This document shows positions 44,218 through 52,764 of a stretch of DNA of 64,000 nucleotides, piece after piece. The DNA comes from Lutibacter oricola (lineage in GTDB: Bacteria; Bacteroidota; Bacteroidia; Flavobacteriales; Flavobacteriaceae): NCBI RefSeq assembly GCF_900106565.1, contig NZ_FNNJ01000001.1, positions 682,001-746,000 of the forward strand. The letters run 5' to 3'. Positions within the stretch are counted from its first letter, which is position 1. Every line of letters begins with the position of its first letter. Below the pieces are notes generated by a model, which saw only the letters and a program-made list of their open reading frames with translations, searched no databases and was not told the origin of the DNA. A program made the position numbers and the translations under genes.

Positions 44218-44258
44218 TTTATAAAAGTTTAGAGATTTAAAAACGTCAAATTTTGTAC

Positions 44259-44266
44259 CAAAAGTA
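44259..44266 (-). promoter_or_regulatory. -7 box for the T9SS plug operon
   Basis: TACTTTTG on the minus strand, 42 bases upstream of the ATG at 44217. Confidence 0.5.
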
Positions 44267-44363
44267 TAAAGGTAAATAGAAATAAAACGTTTTAGTTAAA
44301 TAAACTTCTTAATTATGAATCAAAAAAGTGTTAAAATATGCTAAAAAATAGCTTAAAAATTGT

Positions 44364-44371
44364 TACTTTTG
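44364..44371 (+). promoter_or_regulatory. -7 box for the nqr operon
   Basis: TACTTTTG matches TAnnTTTG, 36 bases before the nqrA ATG. Confidence 0.55.
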
Positions 44372-44407
44372 CACCGTTTTTTATAGACTATTAATTAAAC
44401 TTAAAAT

Positions 44408-45757
44408 ATGTCACAGGACATCAAAATTAAAAAAGGTTTAGATATTAAGTTAAAAGGTAAGGCTGAGAAGGTTACCGAAACTTCAGTATCTAGCAATGTT
44501 TACACATTAAAACCTGAAGATTTCCACAGTATTATACCAAAGTTATCTGTTAAAGTTGGTGCTAAGTTAAAGGCTGGTGAAGCAGTATTCTTTAATAAAG
44601 CTAACGAAGACATGAAATTTCCATCGCCAGTAAGTGGTGAGTTGGTAGATATCATTCGTGGTGAAAAAAGAAAAATTTTAGAACTTAAAATTGAAGCTGA
44701 CTCTACTCAAGAGTTTGTTGATTTTGGAGTGAAAAACCCAAAAGAAATGAACGGAGAAGAAATTAAAGCTCATTTGTTAGCAAGTGGTTGTTGGCCATTT
44801 ATTAAACAAAGACCTTATGATGTTGTTGCAGATGCTGCAAATTCACCAAAAGCAATCTTTGTTTCTGCTTATGCAAGTGCTCCTTTAGCTGCTAATTACA
44901 ATTATGTGTTAGACGGCAAAGATAAAGAGCTACAAGCTGCAGTTACTGCATTAAGCAAGTTAACAAGTGGAGATGTACACGTTTCAGTTGGTAAAAAAGG
45001 GAAATCTCCTTTAGAAGGTCTAGATAATTGTACAATACACAAAGTGTCTGGTCCACATCCAGTTGGAAATGTTGGAACTCAAATAGCAAAAATTAACCCA
45101 ATTAATAAAGGTGAAATTGTTTGGACAGTTACTCCTCAAGATCTTGTAATAATTGGAGAGTTGTTATTAACAGGTAAGTTTAATGCAGAGCGTACAATTG
45201 CTTTAGCAGGAGCTTCAGTTAAAGATCCAAAATATTATACTACAAAAATTGGAGCTAATATGGCTTCTATTGTTGAAGGTAAAATAAAAGATGGAAACCA
45301 AAGAATTATAAGCGGTAACGTATTAACTGGTAAAGCTCAAGATTTAAAAGGAGCTTTAGGGTTTTATGATAACGTGGTAACAGTAATTCCAGAAGGAGAT
45401 GATTATGAGTTTTTTGGATGGACTATGCCAGTTTTCAAAAAAATATCTACAACTAGAGCATTAACTTTTTCTTGGTTAAGTCCTAAAAAGAAATACAATT
45501 TAAATACCAATACAAACGGAGAGCATAGAGCATTTGTTGTTACTGGTCAATATGAAGAAGTATTTCCTTTAGACATTTTTCCAATGCAAATTTTAAAAGC
45601 TTGTATGTATAAAGATTTGGATGAAATGGAAGCATTAGGTATGTATGAAGTAGCACCAGAAGACTTTGCGTTAACTGAGTTTGTTTGTATTTCTAAGCAA
45701 CCACACCAAGAGATTATTAGAAAAGGCTTAGACTTAATGTTAAAAGAAATAGGATAG
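44408..45757 (+). CDS. nqrA: Na+-translocating NADH-quinone reductase subunit A
   Basis: 449 residues, soluble cytoplasmic subunit that carries no covalent flavin. Marks: IKIKKGLDIKLKGKAE at the start, SGCWPFIKQRPYD, SGPHPVGNVGTQI and the C-terminal FPLDIFPMQILKACMYKDLDEMEALG. First gene of the six-gene NQR operon, with nqrB 4 bases downstream. Confidence 0.97.
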   Translation: MSQDIKIKKGLDIKLKGKAEKVTETSVSSNVYTLKPEDFHSIIPKLSVKVGAKLKAGEAVFFNKANEDMKFPSPVSGELVDIIRGEKRKILELKIEADSTQEFVDFGVKNPKEMNGEEIKAHLLASGCWPFIKQRPYDVVADAANSPKAIFVSAYASAPLAANYNYVLDGKDKELQAAVTALSKLTSGDVHVSVGKKGKSPLEGLDNCTIHKVSGPHPVGNVGTQIAKINPINKGEIVWTVTPQDLVIIGELLLTGKFNAERTIALAGASVKDPKYYTTKIGANMASIVEGKIKDGNQRIISGNVLTGKAQDLKGALGFYDNVVTVIPEGDDYEFFGWTMPVFKKISTTRALTFSWLSPKKKYNLNTNTNGEHRAFVVTGQYEEVFPLDIFPMQILKACMYKDLDEMEALGMYEVAPEDFALTEFVCISKQPHQEIIRKGLDLMLKEIG

Positions 45758-45761
45758 GGTT

Positions 45762-46961
45762 ATGGGATTAAAACAAAATTTACATAAATTTAAAGAACAG
45801 AATAAGGACAAAAAGTGGTTGCCTGCTTTTAGTGCTATTCATACTTTTTTATATACGCCTAATGAAACTACACATTCAGGAGGTCACGTAAGAGGAGCAG
45901 ACGATTTAAAAAGAACAATGAACATGGTGGTTTTAGCACTTGTTCCTTGTTTAATATTTGGAATGTTCAACACAGGTTTTCAACATTATGCAGCAATTGG
46001 AGAGTCTGTAGATTTTTTATCTATGGATGCTTTTTTAGTTGGTTTAACTAAAGTTTTACCACTAGTAATTGTATCATATGTTGTTGGTTTAGGAGTTGAA
46101 TTTATATTCGCAATTATTAAAGGTCACGAAGTAGAAGAAGGTTACTTAGTAACAGGAATGTTAGTTCCATTAATTGTACCAGTAGATATTCCATTATGGA
46201 TGTTAGCTGTAGCAGTAATTTTTGGAGTAGTAATTGGTAAAGAAGTTTTTGGTGGTACAGGAATGAACATTCTAAATCCAGCATTAACAATTCGTGCATT
46301 TTTATTCTTTGCATATCCAACTTGGATGAGTGGAGATAAAGTTTGGGTTCACGGAGCAGATCCAAGAGTTCAAAACTTAGTTGAAGGTGCTACACCTGAT
46401 GCAATTTCAGGAGAAACTATCATGGGAGCTCTTGCTCAAGGTAAAGAAATGGCATACACAGTTTCAGATATGTTCTTTGGTTTTATACCAGGGTCAGTTG
46501 GTGAAACTTCAACATTACTTATTTTATTAGCAGGATTATTCTTAATCTTTACTAAAATTGGTAGCTGGAGAATTATGTTATCATCTGTAGTTGGAGCTTT
46601 AGTAATGGGATTAATTTTTAACGGTGTTGTTAGCGCAGGTTGGATTACTGAAACTAGCAAATTTTATAGCTTAATGAGTACTGAGTTCTGGCACCACTTA
46701 TTAATTGGAGGTTTTGCTTTTGGAGTTGTGTTTATGGCTACAGATCCTGTAACAGCATCACAAACAACTAAAGGTAAATGGATTTATGGTTTCTTAATTG
46801 GATTTATTTCAATTATGATACGTGTATTTAACCCAGCATACCCAGAAGGAGTAATGTTAGCAATTTTATTAATGAATGTATTTGCACCAACTATTGACCA
46901 TTACGTTGTACAAGGTAATGTAAAAAGAAGGTTAAAACGTTTAAAAGCAAAAACCGCATAA
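45762..46961 (+). CDS. nqrB: Na+-translocating NADH-quinone reductase subunit B
   Basis: 399 residues, integral membrane subunit that binds riboflavin and covalent FMN and forms part of the Na+ path. Marks: ALVPCLIFGMFNTGFQ, GGTGMNILNPALTIRAFLFFAYP. The FMN threonine should be Thr219 in DAISGET; the usual motif reads SGAT, so Glu replaces Ala. Ends with ATDPVTASQTTKGKW and the last helices. Two bases before nqrC. Confidence 0.96.
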   Translation: MGLKQNLHKFKEQNKDKKWLPAFSAIHTFLYTPNETTHSGGHVRGADDLKRTMNMVVLALVPCLIFGMFNTGFQHYAAIGESVDFLSMDAFLVGLTKVLPLVIVSYVVGLGVEFIFAIIKGHEVEEGYLVTGMLVPLIVPVDIPLWMLAVAVIFGVVIGKEVFGGTGMNILNPALTIRAFLFFAYPTWMSGDKVWVHGADPRVQNLVEGATPDAISGETIMGALAQGKEMAYTVSDMFFGFIPGSVGETSTLLILLAGLFLIFTKIGSWRIMLSSVVGALVMGLIFNGVVSAGWITETSKFYSLMSTEFWHHLLIGGFAFGVVFMATDPVTASQTTKGKWIYGFLIGFISIMIRVFNPAYPEGVMLAILLMNVFAPTIDHYVVQGNVKRRLKRLKAKTA

Positions 46962-46963
46962 CA

Positions 46964-47710
46964 ATGGCAAAGAATACTGATAGTAATACTTATACAGTTT
47001 TGTTCGCAACAGGTATGGTACTTGTTGTAGGAACTTTATTAGCTTTTTTAGCATCTTCGCTAAAAGAAAAAATAGCTGAAAACAAACGTATAGAAAAACA
47101 ACAAAACATTTTATACGCAATGGGCGTAAATGAAAATGAAGAAGGTAGTTTAGCCTTTGTTGCAAAAGAAAATGTTGAAAGTGAGTTTTCTAAATATATA
47201 ACTAAGCAAGTAGTAATTGAAGGTGAAAAAGTTACCGAAAATAACGAAGCTTATTTAATTGATTTAAAGAAAGAAGCTGCAAGTGCAAAAGTTGCTTCAT
47301 ACACTAGAAAATTACCATTATTTGTTGGTAATAAAGAAGGTAAAGAGTTTTACATTGTTCCAATGAGAGGAAAAGGATTATGGGATGCCATTTGGGGATA
47401 TGTAGCTTTAGACAATCAATTAGTTGTACAAGGAGTTTATTTTGATCACGCTGGAGAAACACCAGGTTTAGGATCAAATATTAAAGAACGTTATTTTATG
47501 GACGATTTTATTGGTGAGCATATTTTAGATGGTGATACATTTAAAGGAATTACTGCTGCTAAAGGAAACTCAGATCCAAAAAACGTAGATAAAACAGATT
47601 TTGAGGTAGATGCAATTGCAGGTGCTACAATTACTGGAGATGGTCTTTCGGCAATGTTAAAGAAAGATTTGAAAATGTATTTACCTTATTTAAAAACATT
47701 AAAGAAATAA
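46964..47710 (+). CDS. nqrC: Na+-translocating NADH-quinone reductase subunit C
   Basis: 248 residues, one N-terminal membrane helix and a periplasmic FMN domain. DAIAGATITGDG carries Thr222, the covalent FMN site made by ApbE; GLWDAIWGYVALD and HAGETPGLGSNI complete the family pattern. Passes electrons from NqrF to NqrB through the membrane Fe site of NqrD/E. Confidence 0.96.
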   Translation: MAKNTDSNTYTVLFATGMVLVVGTLLAFLASSLKEKIAENKRIEKQQNILYAMGVNENEEGSLAFVAKENVESEFSKYITKQVVIEGEKVTENNEAYLIDLKKEAASAKVASYTRKLPLFVGNKEGKEFYIVPMRGKGLWDAIWGYVALDNQLVVQGVYFDHAGETPGLGSNIKERYFMDDFIGEHILDGDTFKGITAAKGNSDPKNVDKTDFEVDAIAGATITGDGLSAMLKKDLKMYLPYLKTLKK

Positions 47711-47713
47711 TTT

Positions 47714-48361
47714 ATGGGACTTTTATCAAAAAAAGACGCAAAATTAATTACTGATCCGTTAGCAGATAACAACCCAATTACTTTACAAGTATTAGGTATT
47801 TGTTCAGCTTTAGCAATTACGGCAGAATTAAAAGCATCTATAGTAATGTCTGTAGCTGTGTTGTTTGTACTAGGTTTAGGAAACGTAGTTATTTCATTAA
47901 TGCGAAATATTATTCCTTCAAAAATTAGAATTATTGTTCAACTTATTGTAGTTGCAACTCTAGTAATTATTGTAGATTTAGTATTAAAAGCATTTGCATA
48001 CGAACTAAGTAAAACGTTATCTGTATTTGTTGGTTTAATTATTACCAACTGTATTATTATGGGGCGTTTTGAGGCATTTGCATTAGCAAACGGACCTTGG
48101 AAATCTTTCTTAGATGGAATTGGAAACTCATTAGGTTATGCAGTAATATTAATTATTATTGGATTCTTTAGAGAGTTATTAGGTTCTGGAACTTTATTAG
48201 GTTTTAAAGTTTTAGGAGATCCTATTGAAAAAACAGGAGTTTATGCTTTTGGTTATGAAAACAACGGATTTATGTTATTAGCGCCAATGGCTCTAATTAC
48301 TGTTGGAATCATTATCTGGGTACAACGTTATAAGAATCAAGATTTAATTGAAGAGAACTAG
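47714..48361 (+). CDS. nqrD: Na+-translocating NADH-quinone reductase subunit D
   Basis: 215 residues, six membrane helices. DPLADNNPITLQVLGICSALAIT at the N-terminus includes the half-helix Cys (GICS) that binds the intramembrane [2Fe-2S] with NqrE; TNCIIMGRFEAFALANGPWKS (read in two parts: NCIIMGRFEAF, ALANGPW) is the mirrored Cys helix. Three bases before nqrE. Confidence 0.96.
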   Translation: MGLLSKKDAKLITDPLADNNPITLQVLGICSALAITAELKASIVMSVAVLFVLGLGNVVISLMRNIIPSKIRIIVQLIVVATLVIIVDLVLKAFAYELSKTLSVFVGLIITNCIIMGRFEAFALANGPWKSFLDGIGNSLGYAVILIIIGFFRELLGSGTLLGFKVLGDPIEKTGVYAFGYENNGFMLLAPMALITVGIIIWVQRYKNQDLIEEN

Positions 48362-48364
48362 AAT

Positions 48365-49075
48365 ATGGAACATTTAGAATTATTTTTTAAGTCAATATTT
48401 GTAGATAACATGGTGTTCGCAACATTCTTAGGAATGTGTTCGTACCTAGCTGTATCTAAAAAAGTATCAACTGCAGTAGGTTTAGGAGCAGCTGTTATTT
48501 TTGTAATGGCAATTACAGTTCCTTTAAACTGGTTGTTAGACACCTATATATTAAAAGACGGAGCTTTAGTTTGGTTAGGAGAAGAGTATGCATCATACGA
48601 TTTAAGTTTCCTTTCTTTTATTATGTTTATTGCAACCATTGCAACAATGGTACAATTAGTAGAGATAATAGTTGAGAAATTCTCACCATCATTATACAAT
48701 TCATTAGGTATATTTTTACCGTTAATTGCTGTAAACTGTGCTATTTTAGGAGGGTCATTATTTATGCAGTCTCGTGAAATTCAATCAGTAGGTTTAGCAT
48801 TTAATTATGGTGTAAGCTCTGGAATTGGATGGTTTTTAGCAATTTTAGCTATTGCTGCAATTCGCGAAAAAATTAGATACTCAAACGTACCAGGACCATT
48901 AAGAGGTTTAGGAATAACTTTTATTATTACTGGTTTAATGGCCATTGGTTTTATGAGTTTTGGTGGTATGTTAACTGGAGGTGAAGAAGAAGCTGTTGAA
49001 GAAAAAACAGCTCAGGTTGAAACTATCGAGGAGGCTAAAAATTTAGCTAATAACGAACTTGAAATAAAAGAATAG
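48365..49075 (+). CDS. nqrE: Na+-translocating NADH-quinone reductase subunit E with acidic tail
   Basis: 236 residues, pseudo-symmetric partner of NqrD with six helices. [20 protein letters not shown] (Fe-S Cys) and [13 protein letters not shown] are the family marks. Most relatives have about 200 residues; here about 33 extra residues after GGMLTGG form a Glu-rich tail ([19 protein letters not shown]). Three bases before nqrF. Confidence 0.95.
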   Translation: MEHLELFFKSIFVDNMVFATFLGMCSYLAVSKKVSTAVGLGAAVIFVMAITVPLNWLLDTYILKDGALVWLGEEYASYDLSFLSFIMFIATIATMVQLVEIIVEKFSPSLYNSLGIFLPLIAVNCAILGGSLFMQSREIQSVGLAFNYGVSSGIGWFLAILAIAAIREKIRYSNVPGPLRGLGITFIITGLMAIGFMSFGGMLTGGEEEAVEEKTAQVETIEEAKNLANNELEIKE

Positions 49076-49078
49076 ATA

Positions 49079-50389
49079 ATGATATTAGCAGTAAATACCT
49101 TAGGTACAATTGTTGCAACGGTGGTAGCGTTTTTAGTTATTACACTACTATTAGTTGCATTATTGTTGTTTGTAAAACAAAAATTATCACCATCTGGTCC
49201 TGTAAAGATTAGAATTAATGGTGAAAAAGAGATAGAAGTAGCCTCTGGAAGTTCGTTATTAACAACTTTAGGAAACGAAAAAATATTTTTACCATCTGCT
49301 TGTGGTGGTGGAGGAACTTGTATTCAGTGTGAATGTCACGTGCATTCTGGTGGAGGTGAAGCTTTACCAACTGAAACACCTCACTTTACACGTAAGCAAT
49401 TAAAAGAAGGAGCTCGTTTATCTTGTCAGGTAAAAGTAAAACAAGATATGGACATTTCTATTCCAGAAGAAGTATTCGGAATTAAGAAATGGGAAGCAAC
49501 AGTTGTAAGAAATTACAATGTAGCATCATTTATTAAGGAATTCGTTGTTGAAATTCCAGAAGATATGGGTTACAAAGCTGGTGGATATATCCAAATTGAA
49601 ATTCCAGAATGTGAGGTTGATTTTAAGGATATGGATATTACAGCACATCCTGAAGAACACGAAACTCCAGATAAATTCCAAATGGAATGGGATAAATTCG
49701 GTTTATGGGATTTAAAAATGAAAAATAGTGAAAATGTAGAACGTGCATATTCAATGGCTTCTTACCCTGCAGAAGGAAGAGAAATTATGTTGAATGTTCG
49801 TATTGCTACTCCACCTTGGGATAGAGCTAAAAATGGATGGATGAGTGTGAACCCTGGTGTTGCTTCTTCATACATTTTCAATTGTAAACCTGGTGATAAA
49901 GTAACAATTTCAGGTCCTTATGGAGAATTCTTTATTAATGAATCTGATGCAGAAATGTTATATGTTGGTGGAGGAGCAGGTATGGCGCCAATGCGTTCGC
50001 ACTTGTATCACTTATTCAAAACATTAAAAACAGGTAGAAAAGTTACTTACTGGTATGGTGGACGTTCTAAACGTGAGTTATTCTATTTAAAACATTTTTA
50101 TGATTTAGAGAGAGACTTCCCTAACTTTAAGTTTTACTTAGTATTATCTGAACCAGCTGAAGAAGATAACTGGGTTAATAAAACTGATGTAAATGATACA
50201 AAAGGAGACGGATTTACAGGGTTTGTACATCAAGCAGTAATTGATGAGTACTTATCTAAACACGATGCTCCAGAAGATTTAGAATTATACTTCTGTGGAC
50301 CACCATTAATGAATAAAGCAGTTCAAAAAATGGGTGAAGACTTTGGTTTAGCCGATGAGAATATTAGATTTGATGACTTTGGAGGATAA
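49079..50389 (+). CDS. nqrF: Na+-translocating NADH-quinone reductase subunit F
   Basis: 436 residues, the NADH-oxidising subunit. One N-terminal helix, a plant-type [2Fe-2S] ferredoxin domain (SACGGGGTCIQCECHV and LSCQVKV), an FAD domain (RAYSMASYPAEG, GVASSYIFN) and an NAD domain (YVGGGAGMAPMRSHLYHL, FCGPPLMNKAV), ending IRFDDFGG. Takes electrons from NADH and sends them to the Fe centre of NqrD/E. Last gene of the operon, closed by a terminator. Confidence 0.97.
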   Translation: MILAVNTLGTIVATVVAFLVITLLLVALLLFVKQKLSPSGPVKIRINGEKEIEVASGSSLLTTLGNEKIFLPSACGGGGTCIQCECHVHSGGGEALPTETPHFTRKQLKEGARLSCQVKVKQDMDISIPEEVFGIKKWEATVVRNYNVASFIKEFVVEIPEDMGYKAGGYIQIEIPECEVDFKDMDITAHPEEHETPDKFQMEWDKFGLWDLKMKNSENVERAYSMASYPAEGREIMLNVRIATPPWDRAKNGWMSVNPGVASSYIFNCKPGDKVTISGPYGEFFINESDAEMLYVGGGAGMAPMRSHLYHLFKTLKTGRKVTYWYGGRSKRELFYLKHFYDLERDFPNFKFYLVLSEPAEEDNWVNKTDVNDTKGDGFTGFVHQAVIDEYLSKHDAPEDLELYFCGPPLMNKAVQKMGEDFGLADENIRFDDFGG

Positions 50390-50413
50390 TCTAACAAAAT
50401 TTTAAATATTTAT

Positions 50414-50444
50414 AAAAACCGATACGAAAGTGTCGGTTTTTTTC
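50414..50444 (+). terminator. terminator of the nqr operon
   Basis: AAAACCGATAC and GTGTCGGTTTT pair around a GAAA tetraloop and end in a T-run, 25 bases after the nqrF stop. Confidence 0.88.
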
Positions 50445-50455
50445 GTTTTAAAACT

Positions 50456-51316
50456 ATGAAAAAGATTTTCTTATTTATTGGGTTATTAATATTGTTATTA
50501 TTAATAGGTCTGCAAATTAAACCGGTTAAACAAGTAGCAAAAGCAATTGTAACGTCTCCAAGTTATTTGAACAAAGAAGGTTTAATTGTTAAAGATCGAG
50601 TTATAATTCCCGCTGGTTTTGAAAGAAAGACTTCTAAAGTTGGTTCATTTGAAAGTTATATAAGAAATTATACTTTAAAACCATTTGGTGCAAAAGTTAT
50701 AAATTACGATGGAAGCCATTATTTTAATCAAATTGGTCATTTTGGAGTATTAGATATACCAGTACCAGAAAATGGTTTACAGCAATGTGCAGATGCATTA
50801 ATTAGAATTAGAAGTGAGTATTTATGGACTACAAATAAGAAAAATAAAATCGGATTCAATTTTACTAGTGGTCATTATTGTTCTTGGATAAAATATGCCG
50901 AAGGTTATAGGCCAAAAGTAAAGGGAAATAAAGTCACGTTTCATAAAACTGCAACAAAGAATCATTCAAAAGAGAATTTTTACAAGTATTTGAATTTAAT
51001 TTATATGTATTCTGGTACTATTTCTTTGTTTAATGAAATGACTAGGGTAAACTCAATTAAAAATTTACAAGTGGGTGATATGTTAATTGTAGGTGGTTCA
51101 CCTGGACATGTTGTTATGATTGGAGATGTAATAAAAAATGATAAAGGAGAAAAATTATTTTTACTATTTCAAGGAAATACACCTGCTCAAAGTGTTCATT
51201 TATTGAAAAACTTAGATGATATTTCTATCTCTCCGTGGTATAATTTGGAATTGAATTCCGAAGTAAATATACCAGGTTATACTTTTTATAGTTCAAAATT
51301 TATTAGATTTAAATAA
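50456..51316 (+). CDS. DUF4846 membrane-anchored protein
   Basis: 286 residues, one N-terminal helix (FLFIGLLILLLLIGLQI). VIIPAGFERK, FGVLDIPVPENGLQQCADALIRIRSEYLW and GHYCSWIKYAEG, then PGHVVMIGDV and FLLFQGNTPAQSVHLLK, match DUF4846. The His/Cys motifs (GHYCSW, SPGHVVMIGD) recall NlpC/P60-like cysteine peptidase folds, but no function is known. It lies in the gap between nqrF and the small gene that follows, after the nqr terminator. Confidence 0.82.
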   Translation: MKKIFLFIGLLILLLLIGLQIKPVKQVAKAIVTSPSYLNKEGLIVKDRVIIPAGFERKTSKVGSFESYIRNYTLKPFGAKVINYDGSHYFNQIGHFGVLDIPVPENGLQQCADALIRIRSEYLWTTNKKNKIGFNFTSGHYCSWIKYAEGYRPKVKGNKVTFHKTATKNHSKENFYKYLNLIYMYSGTISLFNEMTRVNSIKNLQVGDMLIVGGSPGHVVMIGDVIKNDKGEKLFLLFQGNTPAQSVHLLKNLDDISISPWYNLELNSEVNIPGYTFYSSKFIRFK

Positions 51317-51345
51317 GTTATTTATTTAAATACAAAAAACAATAT

Positions 51346-51353
51346 TATTTTTG
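51346..51353 (+). promoter_or_regulatory. -7 box for the 125-residue gene, almost at its start codon
   Basis: TATTTTTG matches TAnnTTTG and ends only 4 bases before the ATG at 51358, so the mRNA would be leaderless or nearly so. Confidence 0.45.
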
Positions 51354-51357
51354 CGCT

Positions 51358-51735
51358 ATGAGTAGACCTTTAACAGATCAAGAATTACATAATTTGGCAA
51401 TGAATATTGTTGGGAAAGAATTAGAAACAAGAGGCTTCGAATTTTTAGCCGTTAATAGTCAGCTAAAAAAGCACCCACAATTTGTTTGTATAGATAAGAG
51501 TAATAATCAGTTTTTTGTTATTGTAAAGGCTTCAGAAATTACCGAAAAACCAATTGGATATGATGTTGTTTGGATGGAAACTTTTAAAGCTCATGCAAGA
51601 AAACAAAACTCTAAAGTGTTATTTGCTGGTGTTGGCCTTGGAAGTAAAAAGAATAAATTACAACGGCCATTATTAAATGAAGAGTATTTATTGCAATATG
51701 ATGGAATAGAGCGTTTAGATGTAGAATTAAACTAA
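51358..51735 (+). CDS. conserved flavobacterial protein, often labelled NqrF in error
   Basis: 125 residues. RPLTDQELHNLAMNIVGKEL, RGFEFLAVNSQLKKHPQFVC and VVWMETFKAHARKQNSKVLFAGVGLG mark a conserved family that I recall being labelled NADH-quinone reductase subunit F in flavobacterial genomes. It has no Fe-S Cys cluster, FAD or NAD site, and lies about 1 kb after the true nqrF, so that label looks like transfer by position. The alpha-beta pattern could fit a restriction-endonuclease-like fold, unproven. Own promoter and terminator. Confidence 0.72.
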   Translation: MSRPLTDQELHNLAMNIVGKELETRGFEFLAVNSQLKKHPQFVCIDKSNNQFFVIVKASEITEKPIGYDVVWMETFKAHARKQNSKVLFAGVGLGSKKNKLQRPLLNEEYLLQYDGIERLDVELN

Positions 51736-51737
51736 TA

Positions 51738-51768
51738 AAAAAGCCTTACAATTTGCAAGGCTTTTTTT
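51738..51768. terminator. bidirectional terminator
   Basis: AAAAAGCCTTACAA and TTTGCAAGGCTTTTT form a stem with A- and T-runs on both sides, serving the 125-residue gene and the convergent OmpA gene. Confidence 0.85.
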
Positions 51769-51792
51769 GAATATTGAGATGTTGATTTTTTG

Positions 51793-52629
51793 TTAATCAA
51801 CTTTGTTTTCTAGTAATTCAAAGAATTGCTCTAATTTAGGCATTAATACAATTCTTGTTCTTCTGTTTCTAGATCTACCTTCAACAGTGTCGTTACTTTC
51901 TAATGGCTTGTATTCACTTCTACCAGCAGCAATTAAACGGCTTGGTTCAATGCTAAAGTCAGTTTGTAACACTCTAATAATAGAAGTTGCACGTTTAACA
52001 CTTAAATCCCAGTTATCTTTAATACCAGCAGTACTAATTGGTTTGTTATCAGTATAACCTTCAACCATTACTTCTAAATCTGGTTGAGCAGAAATTACTT
52101 GAGCAACTTTACCTAGTACACTTTTAGCTTCACCAGAAACTGTTGAGCTTCCGCTTTTAAATAATAATTTATCAGCAATAGAAATATAAACTACTGTTTT
52201 TTCAACATCAACTTGAATATCTTGATCGTTGAAACCTTCTTTTAACACACTTTTAAGTTGGAAACCTAAAGCAAGGTTAATAGAATCTTTACGAGTCATA
52301 GCTTTTTGAATATGTTGGATATACTCATCCTTTTTACCCATTTGAGCTAATGTTTCTTTAATATTGTCAGATGCTGATTTAGATAACACAGTTAAATTAT
52401 CAACATATTCTAATGTTTTTTCTTTGTCCTTCTTTAAGTCACCAATTTGACTTTCAAGAGCAGAAACTTTTTCAGCTTCTATTTTACATTTCATTAAATC
52501 AGCCTTAACATCAACAAGCTCTTGTTTTTTTTTGTTGAAATTAGACTCTAAATCTGCGTACTGCTTCTTAGATACGCAAGAACTTAATACTACTGAAGTT
52601 AGTAAACTTATTACTAATATTTTTTTCAT
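51793..52629 (-). CDS. OmpA-family lipoprotein
   Basis: 278 residues. Lipobox VVLSSC (Cys18), a coiled coil at about residues 22-110, and an OmpA/MotB peptidoglycan-binding domain: LLFKSGSSTVSGEAKSVL, VEGYTDNKPI, NWDLSVKRATSIIRVL and GRSEYKPLESNDT followed by SRNRRTRIVLMP. It probably ties the outer membrane to peptidoglycan. Confidence 0.93.
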   Translation of the reverse strand: MKKILVISLLTSVVLSSCVSKKQYADLESNFNKKKQELVDVKADLMKCKIEAEKVSALESQIGDLKKDKEKTLEYVDNLTVLSKSASDNIKETLAQMGKKDEYIQHIQKAMTRKDSINLALGFQLKSVLKEGFNDQDIQVDVEKTVVYISIADKLLFKSGSSTVSGEAKSVLGKVAQVISAQPDLEVMVEGYTDNKPISTAGIKDNWDLSVKRATSIIRVLQTDFSIEPSRLIAAGRSEYKPLESNDTVEGRSRNRRTRIVLMPKLEQFFELLENKVD

Positions 52630-52654
52630 AATTCAAAAAGGATTTTAACAGTTA

Positions 52655-52662
52655 CAAATTTA
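52655..52662 (-). promoter_or_regulatory. -7 box for OmpA lipoprotein gene
   Basis: TAAATTTG on the minus strand, 26 bases upstream of the ATG at 52629. Confidence 0.5.
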
Positions 52663-52729
52663 AAAAAAATTAAACGTAAATTTTACATTTTTGTTATTTT
52701 TTAAGACACATTTAAGATACTTTATGTTA

Positions 52730-52737
52730 TATCTTTG
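52730..52737 (+). promoter_or_regulatory. -7 box for apbE
   Basis: TATCTTTG, full match to TAnnTTTG, 28 bases before the ATG. Confidence 0.55.
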
Positions 52738-52764
52738 TACAAAACGATTTAAAATTAAGATTAA

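Noticed and set aside
51358-51735. A second NqrF subunit
   Set aside because: No ferredoxin Cys cluster, FAD or NAD motifs.
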